NCBI RefSeq assembly: GCF_030848805.1
Contig: NC_092363.1
Location: forward strand, 14,726,600-14,790,599
Direction of reading: 5' to 3'
Origin: Temnothorax longispinosus
Lineage: Eukaryota > Arthropoda > Insecta > Hymenoptera > Formicidae
Length of the DNA: 64,000 nucleotides
The notes beneath the pieces were generated by a model. That model was not told the origin of the DNA and did no database searches. It saw only the letters and a program-made list of their open reading frames with translations. The position numbers and the translations under genes are program-made. Of this stretch, positions 45,458 through 55,340 are shown piece by piece; the stretch's first letter is position 1, and each line of letters starts with the position of its first letter.

Positions 45458-45596
45458 TGCTAGGTCTACAATGCGAGTCGTAAAGTCGTGAGTCGTAAGA
45501 ATTGACCAATCACAGTCGATTATTCTTCTTAAATTCGATTGTGATTGGTCAATTCTTACGACTCACGACTTTACGACTCGCATTGTAGACCTAGCA
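45458..45596. repeat. Palindromic MITE with TTA duplication
   Basis: TGCTAGGTCTACAATGCGAG at the left and its reverse complement at the right span almost the whole element. TTA flanks both ends (45455-45457 and 45597-45599). Confidence 0.85.
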
Positions 45597-45692
45597 TTAC
45601 TTTTAGACCCAACAAATCAATGTAGCGTGTTGATAAGACGACACTCAACAGTTGTATCTGCTGAACGCGGCCAATTTCACCAACCACAGTTA

Positions 45693-45869
45693 AGGCCTTC
45701 ACACACAAAATCGCGTAAGGACGTAAAACGTAAGCGTAAGAAAATCGACCAATCCCAATCAAGTATTGCGCTGTACGTAATCCCAGTAGGGGAAAATACT
45801 CGATTGGGATTGATAGATTTTCTTACGCTTACGTTTTACGTCCTTACAGCATTTTATGTGTGAAGGCCT
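45693..45869. mobile_element. Nested MITE N1, TTA duplication
   Basis: A palindrome with AGGCCTTCACACACAAAATC ends, flanked by TTA (45690-45692 and 45870-45872). It splits the CAGTTAGC of family A. Confidence 0.85.
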
Positions 45870-46082
45870 TTAGCTTAACCGACGGTTCAAGTTAAGCTCT
45901 AGTAAAGGCCTTCACACACAAATCGACGGAAGACGTAAGACGTAAATCGTAAGGAAATCCACCAATCAGAGTCGACTATTCCCCTCTTTAAGAGGGAAGA
46001 AGAGGGGAATAGTCGACTCTGATTAGTGGATTTCCTTACGATTTACGTCTTACGTCTTCCGTCGATTTGTGTGTCCGGGGCT

Positions 46083-47429
46083 TAACTTAGCCGGTCAACT
46101 TCGACTTTATTAATTTTCATATTTTTTTATCGTTTGTTGGTCGTTTGTTGGTGATTGTTGGCCTAATTACAACGTTTGTTGGTTCTTAATTTTTTTTTAA
46201 ATTTAAAAAGAAAAATTAGCATTAAGTTAGCCGGAAAAATTTTATTTTTAATTTCAAAAAAGCCTAATCGATGCGTAATCGTTTGCTGATGATTGTTGGT
46301 CTAATTTTAGCGCACCCCCCCCCGTTGTGTGTGTGTGTGTGTGTGTGCTTCCCACGAACCACCATGTTTCTTTATCTTTTCGCGATTTTCTGCCGATGTT
46401 AAGGCCCGTATTCATATGGCAGTTTTATAGATGTTAGCCTTAAATTGATAGAAATAAAGCTTAAGGGTGCTGTCCCATGGACATCGGAATTATCGGAAAA
46501 CGGAATCGGAAAGGTGAGATGGTGGGGAACTAACCAATCAGAATGATTCCGTTGCGTGTTTTCACATCTGGGTTCCCCATGGCGATCATTTTTCGGAACG
46601 GAATTCATGCATGTGCGTAATAATTCAAATATCTGGCGGTCACTGACGGTTAAAGAGTCTTGTGATAAGTTACTGTTATACTGTTTTTAACAAATATTGA
46701 ATACTACTAATACTACTAATAACCATATTGTATATGTATGTTAGGCTAGAAATGTATGCTAGACCATCAATATATAAACATTATAACCTAATATAACATA
46801 ACTTAGCATACGTATCTCATAATTACAATACTTACAGCAGATGACATTATATTCCCCTTTTTCAATCAAAACAGATATATGTATAAATACAACAGCAACT
46901 TATCACAACACTCTTTAACCGCCAGTGACTGCCAGATATTTGAATTATTACGCACATGCATGAATTCCGTTCCGAAAAATGATCGCCATGGGGAACCCCG
47001 ATGTAAAAACACGCAACGGAATCATTCTGATTGGTTAGCTCCCCACCATCTCACCTTTCCGATTCCGTTTTCCGATAATTCCGATGTCCATGGGACAGCA
47101 CCCTAAGTAGGCAAATAAACCAATCTTCGATTACTTTAATATGTGAGATAATTTTTCGTTTTTTTTTTTCGTTTTTAAGACTAATAATAAACCAACAAAC
47201 GCTAAAATTAGACCAACAATCATCAGCAAACGATTACGCATCGATTAGGCTTTTTTGAAATTAAAAATAAAATTTTTCCGGCTAACTTAATGCTAATTTT
47301 TCTTTTTAAATTAAAAAAAAAATTAAGAACCAACAAACGTTGTAATTAGGCCAACAATCACCAACAAACGACCAACAAACGATAAAAAAATATGAAAATT
47401 AATAAAGTCGAAGTTGACCGGCTAAGTTA
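46083..47429. mobile_element. Nested foldback N3 with CGTTTGTTGGT repeats
   Basis: The inverted ends are TAACTTAGCCGGTCAACTTC (left) and their reverse complement (right), with arms of about 230 bp. Each arm repeats CGTTTGTTGGT-like words. The flanks CCGGGGCT (46075-46082) and CCGGAGCT (47430-47437) look like an 8- to 9-bp target duplication with one change. The ends resemble those of the giant foldback at 48968. The centre is occupied by N4. Confidence 0.75.
46464..47104. mobile_element. Nested element N4 inside N3
   Basis: AGGGTGCTGTCCCATGGACA at the left and its reverse complement at the right bound inverted arms of about 220 bp. The TTA/TAA at the borders suggests a 3-bp duplication. The mirrored short ORFs at 46399-46608 (minus) and 46879-47106 (plus) are simply the two arms. 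Confidence 0.75.
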
Positions 47430-47536
47430 CCGGAGCTTTCAAGTTAGCACTCAGTTAGCAGGATTGACCAATAGAAAGCAGGGTGGATTCATTTCTATTG
47501 GTCAATTCTGCTAACTTTAACCATCGGTTAAGCTAA

Positions 47537-47770
47537 TAGCGAATTCGGACGCTTTCACTAGTGCACACTGAGTGCGCACTAAGGCTTGTTCTTAATCAAT
47601 TGTTTACAGATCACCTAATTTGTACAGCATCCATATAGATATTACAGATTGTTTTATTGGCTAAAAAGTTTTTAAATGTGTATTTAAGCGACTTTAAATA
47701 TAAAAATTAGATTATAAACAAGCCTTAGTGCGCACTCAGTGTGCACTAGTGCAAGCGTCCGAATTCGCTA
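47537..47770. mobile_element. Nested MITE N5, TAA duplication
   Basis: TAGCGAATTCGGACGCTTTC and its reverse complement bound the element. TAA flanks both sides (47534-47536 and 47771-47773). It splits the GCTAACTG of family A near its right end. Confidence 0.85.
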
Positions 47771-47804
47771 TAACTGTGATTGGTGAAATTGGCCCTAAAG
47801 CTAA

Positions 47805-47970
47805 AGGCCATTGCACGTAACAAAGTTTTAGTTATAATCGTAAGGCTGTAAGGAAATAGACCAATCACAGTCGATTATTCTCCTCGCGCTTGAAGAATAA
47901 TCAAGTGTGATTGGTCTATTTTCTTACGGCCTTACGATTATAACTAAAACTTTGTTACGTGCAATGGCCT
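47805..47970. repeat. Palindromic MITE, TAA duplication
   Basis: AGGCCATTGCACGTAACAAAG and its reverse complement form nearly the whole element. TAA flanks both ends (47802-47804 and 47971-47973). Confidence 0.85.
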
Positions 47971-47973
47971 TAA

Positions 47974-48350
47974 AGGTGGAAGCACATAAAATTGCAGGAG
48001 CCATGAGCACGAATGCAGAAGCCATATGCGCATGCGCTATGGTGTCTGCATACTGCCTATGGCTTCTGAATTTTCAATCTACATAAAAATACATAAGCAT
48101 AGTGTATGTAGATTGAAAATTCAGAAGCCATAAGCCTAGTTTACACCGATCACTTGATACGCGTATTAAATAGTAAATAACTAGTAAATAAGCCTGATTA
48201 TTGGCTGATCAGATGAAATATACTATTTGATACGCGTATCAAGAGATCGGTGTAAACTAGGCCATAGACAGTATGCAGACACCATAGCGCATGCGCATAT
48301 GGCTTCTGCATTCGTGCTCATAGCTTCTGCAATTTTATGTGCTTCCACCT
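47974..48350. mobile_element. MITE with AGGTGGAAGCACATAAAATT ends, split by another
   Basis: The inverted ends match over about 150 bp. TAA is present at 47971-47973, shared with the previous MITE, and at 48351-48353. A second palindromic element is inserted in its right arm. Confidence 0.8.
48134..48262. mobile_element. Nested MITE (GCCTAGTTTACACCGATC ends)
   Basis: GCCTAGTTTACACCGATC is mirrored at the right by GATCGGTGTAAACTAGGC. The host sequence AGCCATA is duplicated in part (CATA) on each side. Confidence 0.75.
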
Positions 48351-48378
48351 TAAGAAAACTGATTGGTCTATTTCATTA

Positions 48379-48918
48379 AGGGGATCCTGCAGCCGTATGA
48401 TTTACCGACATTATCGTTTTTCGATGGATCTTTTAATTGGCTTTACAGAATTGCAAGTTTTTGGTCTAGAATTAAAGTACGCACAAAAATCTAGGGCAGA
48501 AAACGCGATTTTATATCAAAAACGCCAAAAAATTAAAAATGTTACTTATTTGGGCACATACGCAGCTGTCACCTGACGACAATATTTGCTTAAAACAAAA
48601 ATTCTGCAGTTTATACATACATAATTTTTATCATCTGCCCTTGGGAAAACATGTAGGAATAATATCGTGCAAGTAGAAGTAAGATTCAATGCGTACAAAA
48701 AAAGATCCATCAAAAAATTATTTTAGTAAAGCAAATACGGGATGCAAATGACAAGAAGAGCAGCAACAGTAGTTGCCGGATCTTGCGAGAGATGGCGAGC
48801 AATCGAAAAAAGGACAGATGTCATTTCGATAGACAAAAACAGATATAGGGAAAACAAAATTAGAAAGGTTGACATTATCGACATCGAGGAAGTTCGCCAG
48901 TCACTGCAGGATCCCCTT
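48379..48918. mobile_element. Element with AGGGGATCCTGCAG inverted ends
   Basis: AGGGGATCCTGCAG at the left is matched by CTGCAGGATCCCCT at the right. TTA and TAA lie outside. The interior of about 500 bp has a short plus-strand ORF (48742-49059) with no recognised domain. Confidence 0.6.
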
Positions 48919-48967
48919 AAGGTGCCAATTCATGGGACACTGAAAAACAGCGTTGAGCGTTGTCACG
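48919..48967. repeat. Left part of a direct repeat split by the giant foldback
   Basis: The segment AAGGTGCCAATTCATGGGAC and its continuation match the sequence at 57846 onward. Joined to 57790-57845 it makes one copy of a repeat of about 105 bp, whose second copy is 57846-57948. The last nine bases, GTTGTCACG (48959-48967), are the target duplication of the foldback. Confidence 0.6.
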
Positions 48968-49309
48968 ACCTCTATGAAGTTGGCCGGACAACTTCAACGT
49001 ATCGAACTTTCATTAATTGGAATCGATTGGTGGTCGTTTGGTGGTCTTTGGTAGTCTAGTCCGATCGTTTGGTGGTTAGTCGTTTTCCTGTAGAGGTGTT
49101 GTACCTCTATGAAGTTGGCCGGACAACTTCAACGTATCGAACTTTCATTAATTGGAATCGATTGGTGGTCGTTTGGTGGTCTTTGGTAGTCTAGTCCGAT
49201 CGTTTGGTGGTTAGTCGTTTTCCTGTAAAATAAAAATAAAATTTCCGGTGTGAAGTTAGCCGGACAATTTTTATTTTTCAACCAATTTAACTTTTTTATA
49301 GCTCATTCG

Positions 49310-50925
49310 ACGCGGAATCGTTTGGTGGTCACGAATATCACCGGTAAAACGTTTGGTGGTCAACCGTTTTCCCAGAAAATAGAAAAAACCGTATGCGCAT
49401 AATGCCGTATTCGGAACAATTGTATTTATCACCCAAATTGACTTTGATAGGGCTCAATCGACGCAGAATCGTTTGGTGGTCACGAATATCGTCATTAAAA
49501 CGTTTGGTGGTCAATGGTTTTCCTAAGAAATAGAAAAAAACCGTACTCTCACGCCATTGGTCGCATGACTCCGTGACGTTAGCTCGGTAATTTGATGGAT
49601 AAACATTATTTATCAATCAAATTGACTTTCATACGGCTCAATCGACGCGGAATCGTTTGGTGGTCACGAATATAATCAGTAAAACGTTTGGTGGTCAACC
49701 GTTTTCCCAGAAAAAAGGAAAAACCGTATGCTCACGCCATTGGTCGTATGACTCTGTGCTATTAGTCAGAAAAATTGTATTTGTCACCCAAATTGACTTT
49801 GATAGGGCTCAATCGACGCGGAATCGTTTGGTGGTCACGAATATTGTCATTAAAACGTTTGGTGGTCAACCGTTTTCCTAAGAAATAGAAAAAACCGTAC
49901 TCTCACGCCATTGGTCGCATGACTCCGTGACGTTAGCTCGGTAATTTGATGGATAAACATTATTTATCAATCAAATTGACTTTCATACGGCTCAATCGAC
50001 GCGGAATCGTTTGGTGGTCACGAATATAATCAGTAAAACGTTTGGTAGTCAACCGTTTTCCCAGAAAAAAGGAAAAACCGTATGCTCACGCCATTGGTCG
50101 TATGACTCTGTGCTATTAGTCAGAAAAATTGTATTTGGCACCCAAATTGACTTTGATAGGGCTCAATCGACGCGGAATCGTTTGGTGGTCACGAATATTG
50201 TCATTAAAACGTTTGGTGGTCAACCGTTTTCCTAAGAAATAGAAAAAAACCGTACTTTCACGCCATTGGTCGCATGACTCCGTGACGTTAGCTCGGTAAT
50301 TTGATGAATAAACATTATTTATCAATCAAATTGACTTCCATACGGCTCAATCGACGCGGAATCGTTTGGTGGTCACGAATATAATCAGTAAAACGTTTGG
50401 TGGTCAACCGTTTTCCCAGAAAAAAGGAAAAACCGTATGCTCACGCCATTGGTCGTATGACCCTGTGCTATTAGTCAGAAAAATTGTATTTGTCACCCAA
50501 ATTGACTTTGATAGGGCTCAATCGACGCGGAATCGTTTGGTGGTCACGAATATTGTCATTAAAACGTTTGGTGGTCAATCGTTTTCCTAAGAAATAGAAA
50601 AAACCGTACTCTCACGCCATTGGTCGCATGACTCCGTGACGTTAGCTCGGTAATTTGATGAATAAACATTATTTATCAATCAAATTAACTTTCATACGGC
50701 TCAATCGACGCGGAATCGTTTGGTGGTCACGAATATCGTCATTAAAACGTTTGGTGGTCAATCGTTTTCCTAAGAAATAGATAAAACCGTACTCTCACGC
50801 CATTGGTCATATGACTTCGTGACGTTAGCTCGGTAATTTGATGGATAAACATTATTTATCAATCAAATTGACTTTCATACGGCTCAATCGACGCGGAATC
50901 GTTTGGTGGTCGCGAATATAATCAG
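49310..50925. repeat. Tandem repeat, about 355-bp units made of two 177-bp halves
   Basis: Nearly identical segments begin at 49657, 50011 and 50366, so the period is 354-355 bp. Each unit contains two diverged halves, each with CAATCGACGCGGAATCGTTT followed by GGTGGTCACGAATAT. Short ORFs recur at the same spacing and are by-products of the repeat. Inverted copies occupy 56800-57560. Confidence 0.9.
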
Positions 50926-51794
50926 TAAAACCAGAGAGAAACCTGAGAGCGGCCATCCGGCTTCGGGGGACGTCTGTCCTAATCTGCCCTCTGAGAAAGT
51001 GGACGTCAACTACGGCGTTACGCTCGGTAACGATCAGAGAGGACTCGGGTAACGATACATGGGTTCGTATCCATGTTATGGTTCGTGTCCGAACTACTCA
51101 GATGGAGGGGATATGCTGGTCGCGCAAGCCTTTCCTCTGTCCGGGTACGCTAGGCCCTCGGCAAGCTTCGAGCGGAGAGAGAAGGGCAGACATACGATCT
51201 GCTGTCTCTCTTGAGCTGTGACGTTGCCGCTTTGCACGGGCCGGCTTGCCGGCTGTACCACGATGCCACGCATTTCGGGTATCGCGTCTCGTGTCTCGCC
51301 GAGTGCCGAGTCTCGAGTTGACAAATCGACGATACGCTATACCCGCTATATACGTTACATTTGCTTGTATACAAATTTTAATTTTTATATTTATAATTAA
51401 ATAAATAAATATATATATATATGTATATATATTTGAAATTTATAAATATATAAAGATTGCAAATATAATTAATTAAATAAATATTTATAAACATAAAAAT
51501 TAAAATTCGTAAATGTAATGTATTAGAAATCACCGTTCTTTGCTTTTCTATCTAAAAAAGTCTTACATTAAAAACCTTTACTTTGCATAATAAATTTTAA
51601 ATTTAATATTTAAATGCATACCAATAATTATATTATTAACTATATTGAGAAAAAAATGGTAGTTTATAATATTTCTTGCACTCTTATTAAATTTATTTTA
51701 CCTATGCATGTTCAAGCGGCCAAATTACGAGCAACAACAACAGAAGGATAATTGGATAAAAATAAAAACACTTTCTTAAATAAACAATACACAT

Positions 51795-52470
51795 GGGTAA
51801 CAGTGAGTTCTATTATAATTCTCGTATAGTTCTGAACGTGTTCTAACGTTTATTTCTAAAGAGTTCTGACGATAAGCATTATTTATTCATATTTTAAATA
51901 ATTTTTATCGCCCAAGAAAGACGCATTTACGGGTATGTGGGTGAGACGCTGTAGAAAATCTCGGAGTTCTGGCTTATATAAAATATTTTTCGTACAGTTC
52001 TAAGCATACTAAAACAATTTCTAAAGAGTTCCGGGCATTGGCAATGTTGTATAATTTTTAAATAAATTAATAACGCACGAAAGTCAGGAATTTATCGAGA
52101 ATAGGGTCTTTCTCGAGCGATAAGAATTATTTAAAAAATGAATAAATAATGCTTATTGCCAGAATAAAATGGGACAACGTTAGAACACGTTCAGAACTAC
52201 ACGAGAATTATAGCAGAACTCACAGAACTGCCAAAATACGGCCAGCTTCTCACCTTATTTTCGATAAATTCCTGATTTTCGAGCGGTATTAATTTATTTA
52301 AAAATTATACAACGTAGCTAGTGTTTGCTAAAGTTAATAAACATATATATACAACGTAGCTAGTGGCGGAAACTCTTTAGAAAATGCTTTAGTATGCTCA
52401 GAACTATACGAAAAATATTTTACATAAGCCAAAACTCCGAGATTTCGCACAGCGTCTCATCTTCTTCTGT
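51795..52470. repeat. Internal inverted repeat of the nested foldback
   Basis: Words such as CAGTTCTAAGCATACTAAAA (left) and TTTAGTATGCTCAGAACTA (right), and CTCGGAGTTCTGGCTTATAT and its reverse, are arranged as an imperfect palindrome with diverged direct copies downstream to about 52620. Confidence 0.6.
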
Positions 52471-53022
52471 CATGATTACTTTTCGGTTAATATTAATTTT
52501 TTTAAATATAACACAAAGATTCTAACGCTCGGAACTTTAGAAAATGTTTCAATATGCTCAAAATTACTCGAAAAATATTTTACATAAACCGGAACTCCGA
52601 GATTTTAACTGGCGTCTCAACCGGTATACTCGTTGCATTGTAATTTTTTTTTAGTACCTTATAATTAATTTTTTTGCTTTTATATGGCAGAACTCTTTAT
52701 AGAACTGTTATAGAACTATAGATCTTGCAAAATCTGATGAGATAAACTCTTTATAGAACTGTTATAGAACTATAGATCTTGCAAAATCTGATGAGAACAG
52801 TGGTGGAACTTGTGTAGGACAAAATGAGACGCTGCGTGAACATAGCGCTTCAGTTTGTACTGACGCGTTTTTTGAAAGAAGCCAGAACTCTCAATAATTT
52901 GTGAGTTTCTGCAAAATGAGACGATAGCTTCACACACACGTTAGGAAGAGAATGTATAAAGAATTATTAACGGAGATATTTAAATTAAAAGATCATTAAA
53001 ATATATATTTTTCAGGAATGTT

Positions 53023-53570
53023 TTATAGAGAAACGAAGAAAGTGAATAACGTTAAACTTTGCATGTTTTCTTCACTTTATTTTAAAAATTTATTTTTATT
53101 TTTTAAGTAACAAAAATGCTCTTTTTTCTGTTATATCCTGGTTACTATAAATGACAGACGATGTAAATAATTCTAGCTGTTTTAGGTATCTGAAACGCAA
53201 AAACTAAATCAATATTTCCATTCTGAGCGGCTTGTTTATTTAAAATATTATAACTTTTTTTAAAATTTTATTAGTATTTTATTAAAAGAAAATGTTTATT
53301 CTAGTTCAGACGATAGCCCATATCACTTATTCTGAATAAGAAAATTTTTGGTTTTTACGTTTCTGATACCTAGAACAGCTAGAATCATTTACTTCGTCTC
53401 TCATACTTACGTCTTTTAGTGATCAAGATATAATATAAAAGTAACAAAAAAGAAAAATATTTTTTTTACTTAAAAAATAAAAATAGATTTTTAAAATAAG
53501 ATTAAAAAAACATGCAAAGTTTAACGTTATACGCTTTCTTCGTTCCCCTATAAAAAATTCCTGAAAATTA
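53023..53570. repeat. Inverted repeat with a third copy at 55380-55690
   Basis: AACGTTAAACTTTGCATG (from about 53052) and its reverse complement (to about 53530) bound the repeat. TAGCTGTTTTAGGTATC and its reverse also match. A further copy in the right-arm orientation lies at about 55380-55690. The word TCTAGTTCAGACGATAGCC resembles part of the ATRX-intron palindrome. Confidence 0.7.
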
Positions 53571-54974
53571 CCTATTTTTAAAGACCCTCTCCGGCTCCAG
53601 TTATACTCTACTTGTATTCATACTTAAAAAGAAAAATTTATTTTACTAATGTTTATTTACTAAATATTACATATAACAACTAAAAAATAAGAAGTTAACT
53701 TCAAATCGCGTACTTTACACAAGTATTTCTCAAAAACGAGTACCGCAAGGGTATTGAAACTTATCGCATATTATTAATTTCTATTTTTATATAAAGCATC
53801 ATATACTAGTCTTTCAAAAACATTTAGAAAAAACTTTCTTCACAATTTATTAAAATGTCTGTTTCACAATACCTCGGAATAGGAATTCCGTGTCAAAAGT
53901 TAAAACTTTGAAGCTCAATATCTCGATTTTTAATACCGCAAAAGGTACTAAAATTTATACTACACATAAAGCACACCTATAAATTAATGTATATATTCAC
54001 AGTTTCAAGAAAATCTAGAGAAAATCGATTTTCCGGAGAACGTCCTTAAGATCTTTCAAACCAGAATACGCTCTTGTAATTTATTATTTGTCATTAATAT
54101 ATTTTATTATTAATCACATACATATAAGTGTGAGAAAGCATATGGTACAAAATAATTTCAATATTCAAATTATTGTAATAATAAAGAAATCAATTATTTA
54201 CATTTTCTTCTGTGTGTGTATGTGTGATGTTATTGACAATAGTTTCTTTGCACGTTTACATTTCTTTTGCAGATTTTTTACACGCTTAATTTTCACAAGT
54301 GTGATGTCAAATACAGACAAGATTTTTGTTTATCTGCTATAAGCGTTATTTTGAATGTAAGATTTTAATAATCAAATGTTTTTAATAATCAAACATTTTC
54401 AAACTGCAAGCGAGGGACAAGCAATATCATCTACAGCATGTATCCTTAAAATACTACGATCTTTTCTAGCAGCACTAGTCACTAGCGTATAATTTGTCCG
54501 CCGACATTACTAATTTCTTCTGCAGCAACACATAAAATGTTGAACAGTTTTCTCGAATGGTTGTAACAACGTCTGTATGTCCTTGCATTATTAATTCGTT
54601 AAGGTATTGCTCATTCTCATACATTCTCATTCTATTAACAAAATTTTGAAAAAAGTTATAATATTTTTAATAATATTTTTAATAAAATTTAAAACTATTA
54701 ATTTAGAAATTACATCTTCTGACCAAAAGCGTTGGTCGAAATTAATAATGTCTCGATGATTGATCCGAAAAAGTGCTGTGTGAATCCGACAAAGCGAGTT
54801 GGCTCACGTTTTTTTCAATGTTCATATCGGTAAAGACGTTATATATTTCCAGTTACTGTCGATTTAAGCTGCTTTAACTGTTATTCTATTCACTGGCGAA
54901 ATAAATTTATTATTCTGATTTTTAATAATATAAGAGAAATAAGACCGTTTTATGTGACCGTTATACAATCAATC

Positions 54975-55340
54975 AATATTAAATAAGCCGTGTACGATCC
55001 GAGCTTGGATCTTAATAGCCTAATAATATTTTTATGTATAATTACACGTATATTTTTTCCAATCTTAATAAATTGCGCGCTGACTAACTTGTCAGACTTA
55101 CAACACAGCTCCTGTTGGAGTAGTAAATTCTTTACTATTATTTAAATCGATTTAATTAGAGGGGTGTGAGGGGATTTTATTAATCCAATAGGAGCTGTGT
55201 TGTAAGTCTGATAAGTTAATTGGCGCGTATTATAGTTGATTAAAGTTGGAAAAATATGTAAATATAGTATATAAAAAATATTATTAGGCTACTATAAAAT
55301 CTAAGCTCAGATCGTAAATGGTTTATTTAATATTGATTAA
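54975..55340. repeat. Imperfect palindromic element
   Basis: ACTTACAACACAGCTCCT is mirrored by AGGAGCTGTGTTGTAAGT, and the outer CAATATTAAATAAGCC matches GGTTTATTTAATATTG. The arms are about 130 bp. Confidence 0.7.

Larger units (their letters stand above)
45895..47437. mobile_element. Nested element N2, 9-bp duplication TTCAAGTTA, itself split by N3
   Basis: The ends are AGCTC and GAGCT, flanked by TTCAAGTTA at 45886-45894 and 47438-47446. Its own sequence is 45895-46082 plus 47430-47437. The core is a palindrome with AAGGCCTTCACACACAAATC, related to N1, and CGACGGAAGACGTAAGACG arms. Confidence 0.7.
45669..47795. mobile_element. MITE family A copy split by four further insertions
   Basis: The outer ends are GGCCAATTTCACCAACCACA at 45669 and its match AATTGGCC ending near 47795. 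Removing the inserts at 45693-45869, 45895-47437 and 47537-47770 leaves the familiar sequence of about 150 bp seen intact at 18309. Internal pieces (AGCTTAACCGACGG at 45872, CAGTTAGCAGGATTGACC at 47452) are in the correct order. Confidence 0.85.

Noticed and set aside
49338..50590. Repeated 74-residue ORFs at 49657, 50011 and 50366
   Set aside because: They recur at exactly the tandem-repeat period and are mirrored in the right arm. They are repeat by-products with no domain.
49310..50925. CRISPR-like regular repeats
   Set aside because: The units are 355 bp with no unique spacers, inside a eukaryotic transposon arm.
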